The notes below the pieces were generated by a model. That model was not told where the DNA came from, ran no database searches, and saw only the letters and a program-made list of their open reading frames with translations. 63,190 bases of DNA, from contig JBNGIO010006298.1 of NCBI GenBank assembly GCA_049999805.1, forward strand, positions 294,309 to 357,498, read 5' to 3'. The position numbers and the translations under genes were made by a program. Below, one piece after another: positions 41,837-54,600 of this stretch. This DNA is from Folioceros fuciformis. Its lineage: Eukaryota > Anthocerotophyta > Anthocerotopsida > Anthocerotales. Within the stretch, counting starts at the first letter, position 1; each line of letters starts with the position of its first letter.

Positions 41837-43249
41837 CATATATTTATGTGCAGAATGAGGATAATGTTCTAAGAACTAGCAAAACAAAAAGAAATCCTGC
41901 TTTCTGGGAAATGGTGCACACTTGTGCGAGCCATAGCCTCAAAGTTTCACAATAGTCTTCCCCCTTATTTTTTCATTTTTTTTGTTTGAAAAGTTTGACT
42001 TTGTGATTTTTAACTTTTTTTTTTTGCACAATTTTATAATGAAAATATGAGTTTATACTGATTTATCTTTCTTTTCGCTTGATGGTCTAAACCTAGAACA
42101 AGTAGTAACGACTTTTAGCATGTTTTAGACCATGGGTTGTTTAGCTTAGGTCAGTCATAGAAATAACAACTAGAAGACATTGCATTTGCAAAAATTCCTA
42201 GTGATGGGCTTAGTCATCACATATAAGGACTCCCTTGGTCCCGACTATTATACAAGTAATATCTAAGTAGAGGTAAGAGTTTACACCTATGCATGGAAAA
42301 ATTATGTTTATTATAATATTTATTTTAACTAGGAATAGCTATGTATATATATTACAAATAGCTAGTTGATCGTAACATAGCTATAGAGTATCGCAACATG
42401 TACAGAACTTAAGGTTATTTATATGCACTAGCCAAATAGTTTTAGGTCAGTTATTGAACTCGTATTAGAGAGTGTTGTGAAACCATTGAAGCATGCTTGG
42501 CTCCTCGGAATGGATTATTTCCTATTATGTTTTGGGTAGTCCTATTTGGGGAGGCTGATTCACTGTGCAAGTGTGTGATTTCGAGATCAATAGTCTAACT
42601 ATCATGTGAGGACCCTCAATCTATTGCTGCATGCTATACAAACATCAAGCTTGCTACTCTTCAACAACTTATTGAGCGAGTGCTAGGAGCATGAGTGTGG
42701 GAGTTGCAAGTCAGTTATAAAGCCTTGTCTAATGAATACACCAAGTGAGTAGCGCTCTTGAAACTGTTGATACTCCTAGAATTGTTGTCCACTACATACA
42801 GTAGGTCAACAACACTCTTGCTCTTGGTCATTCCCTTTTTATTCAACTTGTTCGCATGAAGACATGCAACCTAATGAACATGTGATCAGCCCAAGATATC
42901 AATTGAGATCTTGTAACATTTAAGCTTGAATGTTACGTGTAACCAAAAGTGTGACAAACACCATGGTTTGTTGCCCTTAAGGAAAAATCACCTCCACTGA
43001 GGGAGAATATGCTTGGAGGAGGCAACAGCAATTTTAGGAGGATGTGGAAGCCAACATTGGACCGGATCCACCACCCTTAGCCATTCGTTCTGAAGGAGAG
43101 GAAGTGCCTAACATAAGCTAGATCCCTTTAGCACATTTCTAGGTTGTGCCATTCTTAGGACACTCTGGTATCCAACAGCTAGTGGCCCTATCACTTCTGA
43201 TAGACCCAGGTTAGGTATTGCAAGGATTTTGGCAACTTGAGGGAGGAGG
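41837..43249. other. Unassigned repeat-region DNA
   Basis: About 1.4 kb, AT-rich at first, with no gene recognised. It may include the 5' LTR and leader of the Gypsy-like element that follows, but no matching second LTR was found. Confidence 0.4.
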
Positions 43250-43880
43250 TGCATACAAGATTGAGAAGTTCTCAAGAAGGCCTAACACCCAATCCTTGAG
43301 GGATTTCAAGCTTTTTCTCAATGCCGTCATCAACCAGCTGAAGTTTAAGTATGGTACATCGTATAACCTCTAGTATATGTTTGAGCATTTGTCTAACTTG
43401 TTGACAAATGAAGCATTGAATTTGTATGAGGCACACTGAGTTGATCTTTCTCCTACTATTGTCATGCCTAATCCAACAAAGTGCTTTACAGTTGGCTTAC
43501 AATGCCAAGTTGGAAGCAACAATCAATATTCATTAAGCATGCATTATTGCTGGCACTACTATTACTACTACACAGCTACCAACGATGCTGAGCTTGACTA
43601 CAATCGAAAGATTGGCAGCCATTGTGGGTGTAGGTGAATATGTGGACACCCTGAAATACATGAACCCAAGTGGAAGAGTTCATGGGAATCCTAGATGAAG
43701 CTTTGCCAATGAAGACTCCAGGTAAAATTGCAGAGCTTGCATCCTTTGCATGCAAGAAAGGGGAGGCAATGAAAATGACTTTTCGAAGGTTATAGGTGCA
43801 TGAAGGCACATGTATGCTTACAAACCAAGAGGTAGCAAAGAAATTATTGACAACACTAGAGGGGGATGTTATAGAATAAT
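43250..43880 (+). pseudogene. Gag-like retroelement remnant
   Basis: Conceptual translation, with frame changes and stops, gives RRPNTQSLRDFKLFLNAVI then LTNEALNLYEAH, and further on LPMKTPGKIAELASFACKKG followed by TFRRLQVHEGTCMLTNQEVA. The layout (leading helix, WY-like EALNLYEAH, later charged helices) resembles a Ty3/Gypsy gag. It may belong to the element below or to a separate older insertion. Confidence 0.4.
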
Positions 43881-44642
43881 GGTGAACGCTATAGCTAATA
43901 CCTACAATTATGAGTGGACAAGATGAAAACGTAGAATAATGGCAACAATAAAGGCATTCATGAGAATAACGGCTGATGGGAGTTGCGGGCCCGTCAGCAG
44001 TCATTGGGAAGGATTGCCCTTAAGATAAATAAGGGGCATCAGGAGAAGAAGGCAGATTGCCTGATGTCTACTAAGTAAGCTAGAAGCAGACGGATCCCAC
44101 AGGACAACATCTTGATGGTCATGAAGCACTGATTCTCCAGGTGAAAGAAAGGACCTTGAATACATCAGGCAATCCCTTGGCATCCAAATACCGGTGGGGA
44201 GCATGGTGAAATCGGGACGGAGGAAATTGAGATAACTCAAACACAAGGGTGTCTTGAGAAATACTCCGCAAAGGAGACACAAGTGGTCTCTAAGTGATTT
44301 ACCACGTGATGACAGATTACTCACGGTTGCGCTTTGCTGGCAAGACGATCTTGAAACTAGCCAGCATACTGGAGGTGGAACCATAAGAATTCTTGCAATG
44401 GCTATGGGTGGAAGTCATTGACCTCTTGTTGTGGCTAGCAGATTGGACAAAAGAGGGAACAAATGTTGATTTTGACAACATGCCATACATAGTGTCATGT
44501 AGAGGACGAGATGGTGTTTCTGCGATTAGGCTGGACCAACGAGAGCACACCTGAAACTAGCACCTACACCCTGAGTTCACCACACACTGTGATTCGTGGG
44601 TCATGAGGCGAGCGTGAGTGGAGTCGAAGCCCAACAAGGGCA

Positions 44643-45344
44643 TTGAGCTTCGAGAAGCCAGAGCAAGTACAGTTAAGAATGGAGCACGAGCGAGTGCCCA
44701 GAAAGAACGACGTATTTACGAGCAAGCATGGTAGCATGTCACTTCCTAATTTTGAAAAAAAATTTAGATGGGCTTTGAACGAAATGGTATCAAAGTACAA
44801 GTCCAAATTCACCGCAGAGATAACACTGAGGAAGATGAGCACCTTCCTGTCTGGGGAGGCTTTGACATGTTACCATGATTGCAAGGAGAAGATCATAGAG
44901 GATTCACGTGCTTTGATGCACGGGGGCAGGATGAAAGGAAGCCTAATGGAGGATGGAAGCATGGGTGGTGCATCAACCTCAACGGAACCAGTCACATGCT
45001 TGGTCGACAACATGTTTCGAAAGTTCGCTGAGATGTTTCTGGTGTCATCGATTGAGAAGATCTAAGAACTTGCAAAATTTTCCACCCAGCCTAATGAACC
45101 ACTAAGGTTGGCCTATTTGTGGCTACGACAATTGGTAAAGGGCACCAAGGTGAAGACCACAAGGGAAGCCCCTCATATTTACATAGAGGAGTTATTTGGG
45201 AGGCAGAGGAGAGTCATTGCTGATTTCTTGCACATGTTACATGATGTTGAATATGAATTGGATCAAGCATATGAGATGGCGAAAAGGGTAATGAAGGGTG
45301 ATGCTGTCACTAACGTCTATTGGGAGGAGCACCATGTGCTGTGA
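44643..45344 (+). pseudogene. Gypsy gag remnant
   Basis: Two open stretches (44643-45065 and 45108-45344) separated by a stop, then a CCHC-like remnant near 45480-45610. The text contains SLPNFEKKFRWALNEMV, TFLSGEALTCYHDCKEKI, FRKFAEMF and the later IADFLHMLHDVEYELDQAYE. The pattern of an early helix, a GEA-CYH motif, an FxKFAEMF motif and a later AYEMA helix fits a Gypsy gag. No intact start or end was found. Confidence 0.6.
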
Positions 45345-46219
45345 ACACCATTGCATGCTCAGGCAAAGAGGCAGGGACGATTCAGTTATCGTGAACCATC
45401 CCAAACCAATTTGCAAAGGAGAACATCTCCAGCAAATTAGAGAAGCGCCAACAACTCAGTAACAAGCAAGTCGGGAGTTAAATGTCCCAGGTGTCGGGGA
45501 ATGCATCGAGCCGTTGATTGTGACTAAAGGGAAGGCAGGTCAAAGGAAAGGGAAATCTGCAAGGTCATGTGGTAGGATGGGACATGCTGAAGCAGCATGC
45601 TGCAAATCACACCCCGAGCTCAGGCCCAAGGGATTGAGTGAAAGGAGTGTGCACAAGCCGGACACAATTGCCAGTTACTCACGAAGGGCGTTGCTCGGAG
45701 ATGTGCATAGGTTGTAAACACAATTGGCTATGGGGGTGAGTGAGAACAAGAATGTCGAGATGGGTGAGGAGGAATGCGACTCCGGGGATGAGATGTGCGC
45801 ACTCATAGCAGAAAAAATGAACTTCCCAAGAACAAGTGTGGAGTTTGGAGCAAGAGTGAAGGCTAAGCCATCGGGCATGCAGACGCAACCTAGCATGCCT
45901 TAGTCATTTTAGCAACTAGAAGAGGGAGTTGAAACGAGCATGTAAGAGAAACATCTGTCTGGTGATTAGATGTTTAAAGATATTATGAGCATGCCCGTGA
46001 TGAGCTTGCAAGATATGGGGTTCAAAGGTGTGCCACTCAAACGAGTCATACGTGCCTTGGTAAAATAGGAGCTGAACCAGATGGAGGTTTTCGCAGGAAT
46101 GCTGGGGTTATAAGGTGGCCATTTGAAGCCGAAAGCCAAGGGCAAAGGTGGCATTGCATTGGTGAAAAACCAAGGAAGCGAAGTTACACTCAATGGTTTC
46201 GCTCCATAAAATGTGTTGA

Positions 46220-46660
46220 TTCACACTTATGCGAATCCAATCATCCTGGGAGCTAGGGTGCAAAGGGCGCTATAGTTGTTTGGGGAAAAGCTCATAGCCA
46301 GCGATGTGACGATCATGACCTCTACAGGCACTAAGGAACAAGTGCTGGGCATAACGAGGGAATCGATAAGCATCGAGTTCAAGTCAGGAACAACTGAAGC
46401 GTGCACCATGCGAGGGCAATGTTTGATATCAACAACTATGAATTATGAGGTGCTATTTGGAGCGGACGCCAGTCACGGGCCAGCCATGGGCGTGGACCCA
46501 CTACAATCTGTTGCATTCTACCAGTTGGGATGGCAACAGGGGGATTCTACGCGAGTGGCCATAATACCTCTGGAGATGACAAGGCGCAGTGACAGACAAA
46601 AATGTGTACCGACCAGCTTTTCCTATGCTACTCAAATCCCACATAGGGGAGACCTATGAG
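46220..46660 (+). pseudogene. Gypsy aspartic protease remnant
   Basis: From about 46220 the translation reads NPIILGARVQRAL, then SDVTIMTSTGTKEQVLGITR, CTMRGQCLISTTMNYEVLFG and FYQLGWQQGD. The layout (active-site loop where ILGAR stands for a D-S/T-G-A type site, flap region, then the NYEVLFG strand) fits the retropepsin of this Gypsy group. The catalytic Asp is not present where expected. One stop follows RAL. Confidence 0.55.
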
Positions 46661-48023
46661 AGGAGACACTAGACCTCATGAGTGAAGAGGTAAGAAATGA
46701 GCGGGAAGGAAAAATTGTTCTCGCAAATTAGGAAACGCCCGTGCTGCGAAGCAGATTACATGCAGAATGACGGTGACCGAAGAGGTGAATGGATTGTAGT
46801 CCAAGCAGTATGTGCCTAGAGAATTGCTTGCCGAGGGCTAGGGTCTTAGGATTAAAGATGTGCTGATACAAAACTGTGTCATAGCTTGGAGACCAGGGGG
46901 TAAAGGAAACACCTAATGGAGTTGTGTTCCAGAATTAGCAGTGGGCTGGAGGTGGTGTAGCGGTGTGGAATTCTGGTGAGGACGTATACGTGTGTAGAGC
47001 TAGATAACTATGCATGTGCAATGAACAAGGTACGCATACTTGGCCTACGAAAGGAATATCCCGACATGCTCGGCAAAGGAGCAATAAAAGGATGCTAGAG
47101 CCGTCTCGCACATGATACATAGATGGTCGGAAGGCAAAAGTTGATGGTATTTAGGTCACCTGTGGACATGCTACTAGCAGGATGGAAGTGCAAATCTTTG
47201 TCCAAAGCGGGCTAAGGAAACGAGGAACGACTAGATCAGGTGAGAGAGGTGATTCGAATCCTTAAAGAAGTATAGAGGATGAATCCTTCATGCTGGTACA
47301 TATTGGAGAATGTCTGTGAGGCCTTTGACCGGCAAGAACGAGTAAGAAAGGATTACAGTCAGCTACGAAAATCGTTGGGGAATGAATTCATTATCGACAC
47401 AGTGTAGACTGGTTCATAAGCACACCGCGTTCGTAGATTTTGAACAAACATTGCCAATGTGAAGATATTGAGGTAGCGCAGGAGGGCCACTCGACCTCCC
47501 GCACGACTGGTGAATGAAATTCTAGAAGACGGTCGCAAGGTGCAAGAGGTAAAAAGGGGAGACAACCCTCCAACTTTCTAGTCAACGTGGTGGGGGAACC
47601 AAGGAGGGCGTGGCCCACACTTGTAAGTAAGTCACAACCCTATGAATTTGGGCGCAATAGGATGGGGTGGTACTCAACCAGAAAGGTGAGGAAGTCGATG
47701 AGCCGCCAATCATGGAATGGGAGTGCGGAATGGGCTTCCGGACGAGCGCAATTGCAACCCAAGGAATCACAGAAGCCTACAAATGCAAGCTGGTGGGACA
47801 AGCGTACGACCTATGGTGTGTATAGTGGTTAATTTGTGTGGGTATCATCACACAATTGATGAACTGTGTGCATCGAGGAATAACATACTTAGAAATCACA
47901 CGAAATGATAAGAGTAAGCTTGCATACGGACAAGAGGAGTTATGACGGAATGTATGTGGAGCAAAAACCAGTTCACGTAAAAAAGGGGCACCAGACAGGC
48001 ATGTTTGGCAAATATGTCAAGAG

Positions 48024-48918
48024 TTGGAGGAGGAGGATCAGCAAAAGATCCGATTGATGTTGGAGGAAAATCGACACGCCTTCGCATTTAGTTGGGAGGA
48101 GTTGGGTAGATATGATCGGATTAAGTTCCAAATCCTAACCAAGACTGATGAAACTGTGTATAGGCGAAGGCATCGCCTTAGTGCCATGGAATGGGATATC
48201 ATGGACTAGTGTTGTAAGGAGTTGGTAGCAGTAGGATTGATCCGGAAATCCACATCTCAATATGCTACTGCGATAGTCTTGCCTATGAAGAAGGATGAAA
48301 ACGGAGAGTGGACAAACAAACGCATGTGTGGAGACTATCGGGCGCTGAATGATGTGAGCCCTATGAAGAGGTACTCCATTCCCACACCAGATGAGATCTT
48401 TGATGCAATCGAAGAAGCAACTTATTTAATCACACTTGACTTTTGACCCGAATTCAATCATATAGTCATTGAGGAAGATCATAAATGTAAAACCGCCTTG
48501 TGGGGGAAAGATCAATTGTGGTAGTGGGAGACGATGCCGTTTGGATTAAAGAACACATTGAGGTACTTTCAGCAGGTAGCTGACATGAAGCTGCAGGGAC
48601 TGTTGTTTGTCAGGTGCTATATTAATGACATATTGGTGTTCAATAACATCTTGGAAGAGCATTTGGAGCATCTAAGGATGCTACTACAAAGGCTGGCTAG
48701 GTCAAGATTAAAGGCACACCCAAAGAAGTGTAAGTTTGCATATAAGGAGACTGAATACTTGGGACACAAGATTATTCCTAGTAGTGTGTTGCCGCAACTG
48801 GCTAAAGTTTAGGCAATCAACAACATGCCCAAGCCCAAAGGTGTGGCTACACTTAGAGCATTTTTAGGCTTGGTAAACTATTATCGAAGATTTATTCGAG
48901 ACATGAGCGTGGTGTGCC
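48024..48918 (+). pseudogene. Gypsy reverse transcriptase remnant (5' part)
   Basis: Reads through EENRHAFAFSWEELG, VGLIRKSTSQYATAIVLPMK, KRMCGDYRALNDVSP, RYSIPTPDEIFDAI, ETMPFGLKN, CYINDILVF (the YxDD site, with the first Asp changed to Asn), HPKKCKFAYKETEYLGHKI and RAFLGLVNYYRRFI. In-frame stops occur in at least four places, for example after WDIMD and LITLDF. The segment ends at 48918, where the Copia LTR begins, and continues at 57618. Confidence 0.85.
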
Positions 48919-49152
48919 TGATGAAAATAGGGTGTTAATACATTAGGTTTCGTTTGGTGAATGCATTCATAGCTACTATAAGTCTAGGTGCCCGTTCATT
49001 TGGGTTACGTCCTTTATGAAAGGGTGTGTCTATTCACCCTACCTAGCTTAAGTTCAGTTATTTGTCTATGCTGTACATAATTATTTTTTAATCAATATAA
49101 TAATGTAATTGTTTTATAGCAATTGGTCTACACCAATTTCCATATTTTCTCA
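48919..49152 (+). repeat. 5' LTR of the 8.7-kb Copia element
   Basis: 234 bp, TGATGAAAATAGGG to TTTTCTCA. It differs from the 3' LTR by an A/G, an A/G, a G/C and a T/G substitution, with no indels seen. Confidence 0.93.
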
Positions 49153-49164
49153 TGGTATCAGAGC
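49153..49164 (+). promoter_or_regulatory. Primer-binding site for initiator tRNA-Met
   Basis: TGGTATCAGAGC starts at the base after the 5' LTR. This is the canonical plant Copia site complementary to the 3' end of initiator tRNA-Met. It fixes both the LTR end and the element's orientation. Confidence 0.93.
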
Positions 49165-49513
49165 AAGGTTTAGGTGTAGATTACACTTGTGATAATGATT
49201 ATTAAAATCTGCACATTCTGATGTGCAGGACAATGTATTTTGTTTATATGTTTTATTGTTGCTTTCTTTTAAAGAAACTATTTTAAAACATACTTCAAGA
49301 AATAGGTTTATAGCTTTCTTGATTTTATATTTAGAAGATTTGCACTTCTAGTAGGTTGTTCTAGTGTATCCATTGTCAGATTGCACTCTAGCAATCTGGC
49401 ACTAGGCACGCTAGAACAACTGCCAGAATTGGCAAATATTTAATTATAGAATCATTCACAAAGTTACAATTGTTTCTTGAAAAATAACAAAATACAAAAG
49501 CTTGGCCAAATGA

Positions 49514-50167
49514 ATGGCCAATTTGGTGGACAGGCAGCAAGAGCGGCCACGCCCTGCTGAGCGCATCCAACAGAGGAATGGCCACAGAGGACAACGAATT
49601 CAAGAGGGCAGGTTGACTTTTGCAGAATCACTTTACCATCAAACTCTGGATTGGATTCTTCAAACACAAGACCATCCTGAACAATCCCGGCTGGTGAGAG
49701 ATTCCTTCAACAATCTGCTTGAGGCTATCTTCCCACAACAGCGCTATTTGTTGCTTCCTCCACCACCCAGGAATCAAATTAATCTTCCACCCATTGTAAA
49801 CGATAACCCTAGGGGTTTCTTGACAACACACACATCACCATATGTTAGTGTGTCACAATTAAATGCAAGAATAGAAACACTTCAATAGCATGTTGACGAG
49901 CGTTTTCAGAGCATTCGTCACAAGATAGCTGAAGTCAGTGTTGACTTGCAAGATTTGAAGGAACGTATAGGACATTTGGACTTCAAGTTGCTTACCTTGC
50001 TTAAGCCCGTTTTGCTAACAAATCCTGCACTTAGAGGTGTTGCTAACAAGAATTATAAACAACACACTTTTGACGCTCCAAATTCCTGTCCTTCATGCTC
50101 TGTTTATGCATTTAACAGATGGGAGATTAGACATCAAAGGATAGAAAATAGATTAGCAAATCAATAG
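49514..50167 (+). pseudogene. Extra sense open frame in the Copia leader, one amber stop
   Basis: One frame runs from ATG 49514 to the TAG ending at about 50167, 217 codons, broken only by TAG at 49886-49888. It begins MANLVDRQQERPRPAER and contains LYHQTLDWILQTQDHPEQ, FNNLLEAIFPQQRYLLLPPP and, after the stop, HVDERFQSIRHKIAEV with SVDLQDLKERIGHLDFKLL, a heptad-like coiled coil. A Cys pair (CPSC) follows. It precedes gag by 1.5 kb and resembles no Copia protein I know. It could be an accessory protein or captured sequence. Confidence 0.5.
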
Positions 50168-51698
50168 GCCAATTTACCTCAAGTTGGTAGATTTGCTCAC
50201 CCCTTGTAGATAGGGCTTGTGGAGTGATTTCTTGCACACCCAAGAACCACCAAGGGGCCACACTTCCCCTTATTATCGTTGCAGTCTTATGATTCGCTCC
50301 CAAGGGAGTGAACTAATGTCAAGGTTACTTACATCTCCCTAATCTCACCCTATCTATTAGCATATACCAAGTGCTACAGCAATAGATCAGAATTCTCGGT
50401 CCTGTCTTCGGCTCCTACCACAACACCAACCCTAGCCTCAACAAAATGAGAACTCCAGTATTGTCTTCAGCCCTCGTTTCCAACTCCAAGTATCAATCAC
50501 TTCAGTGCTGAGAGGAGGCTCCAGCCCCAAGTCTGGCCTCCAACTCTCAGCACCTAGTGCTAGCTACCTCCGCAGCTGAACGAGAACCTCAACTTCAGCT
50601 AGCTCCTCACTCCAGCTTCAACACTTCATTCCACCACTTCAGCACTTCACTCCAGTATTTCAGTCCTTCACTTCAGCACTTCAGTCCTTCACTTCAGCAC
50701 TTCACTTCATCCTCCAGCCCCTCACTTCAGCTCAACTCCTCACTTCAACACTTCCACTTCCAAAATCTGCAACTCAACCCCTCTCTCCTGCAATTTGGAA
50801 CACAACAGCCTTCCCTCTTGCAGCCTTCAAGGCAGAGACGAGGCCTAGGGCTGGGTAGCCTCCTTAGCTCACGGCCTTGCAACCTCACCTCAGCCAGCAT
50901 GCAAGGTGGTCAGCCATTGCGGATCAGGCCACACGAATCTTTGCAGTCTTGGGATCCTCTACGTTCCCCTAGTGGCAAGGGAAATCAGGACCTTGGTTTA
51001 GTCTCCACCAGCTCAGCGCCCTAAGCCAGGAGTTCTGCACCCAAGGTCCAGGGAAATCGCACCGTAGACAGCCCCCTCCTCAATGGCAGGTCTAGCCTCT
51101 TATACTACCTTGGCCCAAACCTCTATCTCTATCCATTAGGGTTAGCCTCAATCAATCACCCAGCAATCTCTCTCTGACCTAAGCCGCCCCTAATTCTGAC
51201 CTAAACCCGACTTTGACCTAACCCTAACTTTGACCCAAACCTAGTTCTGACCTAATAGGGGTTGTGTCCCATGGACACCACTGGGTGCCCTTACCAAAAT
51301 TGACCAACCTCTCAAGACTACCAAAATGGTCAGTGCCTCTCAACACTCTCCCTCCTCTCTCAAATCATTCCATCCCTTCTCTCAGATCATTCCAGTAACC
51401 CTTCAAAGATGCGTCTCGCCTCACCATTAATCTAGCTACTAATCTAACCTAATCTTTTAACCATTTCACCACAGGGTTCACTTAGAGATTCCCAAAAAGA
51501 GAAATCCTACTATTTTCCAAGGACCTATTCAGCATGTGGAGTCCACAGGGCTGCTCCTGCAGTTTATCTAAGATGCAACAGTAGCATCTTACCTCTTCCC
51601 AGTCTTTCACTTCAATTTGTACCTTGTCTGGATAGGCTACAAAGCTGCATACAGCCATTTCTCCTAACAGTTAGGATAGAATTACTACATTCTAATAA
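50168..51698 (+). other. Low-complexity leader of the Copia element
   Basis: A 1.5-kb segment between the extra frame and gag. Around 50600-50760 it is built from repeats of CACTTCAGCACTTCAGTCCTT type. Around 51170-51260 it is built from repeats of TGACCTAA and TTGACCCAAAC. A 155-codon open frame (50557-51024) simply translates the repeats (Ser/Leu/Gln-rich) and is not treated as a gene. Confidence 0.6.
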
Positions 51699-54600
51699 AT
51701 GGCAGACACCACTACTGTAGTTAGTGATATTTTTAAGGAGAAAGATAGATTTGGGGGGACTGACTATGACATCTGGGTCATGCGTATGAAAGGAGCCTTA
51801 CAAAGTAAGAAGCTATGGAAGATAGCAACAGGAAATGAATCACTTCCAACACCTACTGCATCTTCTGAATCTTCTCCTTCTTCTGCTGAAAAAAAAGATA
51901 CCAAGAAGCTTGGTATACAAAGGATGAAGCTGCAATGCACCTATTGAGAAGTGGACTAACCTCTGACATGCTGCGACAGACTTCTGGCTACAATACATCT
52001 TTTGAGATATGGACCTGATTACATGAGCTGTACGCAGGTGTTAATACCACAAGTCATATGAAAGCCCTTCGCAACATTCAAAATTGCAAAATGAGAGAAG
52101 GGGAGACAGTTGAAAAACATGTTGGGCATTTTAGAACACTTGTTTTTAAGTTAGAAAGTGCTTCACAGGAGGTTCTATCTGATGAGCTGCTTACCTTATA
52201 TTTCATGATGTCTCTCCCTGACTCATGGTCACACTTTGTGACATCTTACAATGCTTCTTAGCTACAGGCTTCAAAGATAGCTAAGGCTGCAGGTGTCACA
52301 ATACCACAGACAACATTTTCTAAGTTAGTGGGAGCTCTTCTTCAGGAAGAAGCTACAAGAGGACAAAACAGGTGTGCTGGCAAGCACCAGGCTATTTACA
52401 CCACAAATAAAAACAAGGGCACGAGGCCCAACTTCAAAGGTAAACAGAATACCTTTCAAGGTGCTGGTGCCTCACGGCGAGGGACAGCACAGAAGAAACC
52501 CAAGAAGTCTGGAAAATGCCACTGGTGCCAGATTCCAGGACATTGGGAAAATGAATGTCGAAAGAAGCAGGCCGGAGTACCTCGCAAGGAGGGCAACTCT
52601 ACTTCTGAGACACATGTTGTGGTGAAAAAGCAAGGCTCACCTTCTGCCCTTATAGTAGGGATTAGGAAGTTTGCATATCCTCTTGTTAAACCGACCTGTT
52701 TGTCTGCAAACACACAAGGTAAACCAGTCAGCGAGTGGTACCTTGATACAAGTGCAACACCGCACATATGCTTTGACAAAAATGCCTTTGTCACATACGA
52801 GTTAGTAGACAATCAGTTTGTTTACTTAGGTGATGACCGATCACTAGTGTCTCCAGGCAGAGGCATTGTAGAAATTCCAGTCCCTTCTGGAGTTACACTC
52901 ATATTGAAAGATGTGTACTATGTTCCAGAAATGACTAGGAATTTCATCTCTGTTAGGAGACTCAACATGGATAATAATACTTACATCCTATTTACTCCTA
53001 CAGAGTGTAGGATCATTGATGCCTTTGACCATCGTAAGATCCTAGCTTATGGGTCATCCTCACATGACCTCTTCCGTCTGCATACAGACAGCCATATAGC
53101 ACAAACACATTTAGCTTCTAAGTCTACAGAATCTACTAGTAAGTTAAAAGACAAAGCTAAATTATGGCATGCTCGCCTAGGTCACCCACATAGTGCTAAG
53201 TTACAGAAACTTGCACACAATGACCTGTATGCTGATGGAAAAATTGGCACATTGCCACCCTTACCTCTTTGTGAAGCCTGTGTTTTTTCCAAACGTCATC
53301 AGGCAGCTTTTAAGAATAAAGCTCCCTACAGGGCTTCAGAAGTTCTTGAGCTGGTTCACACAGACTTCTGTGTACCTCTCTCACAGCCTTCAATTAGTGG
53401 AGGCAAATATTTCCTGACATTCACAGATGACAAAACGAGGTTTTTCATTGCTTATATCCTGAAAGCCAAAAGTGAATGCTTTTCTCTCTTCAAAGGATAT
53501 ATGAAGTACACAGAACGCTGGACTGGCAAGCAGTTAAAAACCCTCAGATCAGATAATGGAGGTGAATTTACTTCTAGTGAATTCCAATCTTTTTGTACAG
53601 TAGAGGGAATAGGAAGGCAACTCACAGTTGTGTATACACCACAGCAAAATGGTGTGGCAGAACACTTGAATATGACCTTGCAGGAAATGACTTCCTCTAT
53701 GCTTCATCAAGCTTCTCTGCCCCTTCGCTATTGGGCTGAGGTCCTCATGACAGCAGCGTACTTGCATAACAGGCTGCCTACCAATGCCCTTGTAGGACAG
53801 ACCCCCTATGAAGCATTCTTTGGCAGAAAACCAGCTATCTTACACCTTAGAACCTTTGGATGCATAGCTTATGCATTTATCCCAAAGAAGAAACGTCCTA
53901 AGTTAGCTGCTAAAGCCAAGAAATATCTTGTGATAGGCTACACTAAAGGTATTAAAGCATATAAATTATATGATGTACCTGAGAACACTGTGGTTTATGC
54001 CCGCAGTGTTACTTTTGATGAACAACAAGTTTGGCAGCCAGTGGGAGCTTCTCCCACTTCTTCAGATAACTTTGATTTATCTGCTCTTCCTAACATCACT
54101 GTTTTCCCTGATTACCCTAATGAGGAGTTTGCTCCTGAAAGGGAGGAAGACAACGAGCACAGTGATAATGAGGATAATTAGCAGGAGGTTGCAGATGCTG
54201 AACTTGATTTTGCTGCTGATATTCAAGACCAACCTCCTCATGCCTTTTCGGATCCTGAACCCATTGTTCCAGCAGATGTTGAGCTTGATCCTGATCCTGT
54301 TGTTCTTGTGGATAGTGATCCTGAGAATATTCCAGCTCCTATTGAAGAGCCAGCTCCTATCCCTGTGCGTCATTATCCTACAAGAGACAGACGTGCACCA
54401 GATTATTATCAATCACAAGACTTTAGGGGACCTTCCATACATGCAGTTGATCTTGATCCTGTGGAACCTCAGACTTATGAAGAAGCCTTAAGTCGCCCTG
54501 ACGCTGCTGAATGGAAGAAAGCCATTCAATCTGAATATGAATCTTTGATAAAAAATGGAACATGGGAGTTAACTAAACTACCTCCAGGACGCAAGCCAAT

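Noticed and set aside
50557-51024. 155-codon Ser/Leu/Gln-rich frame in the Copia leader
   Set aside because: It is just a translation of simple repeats.
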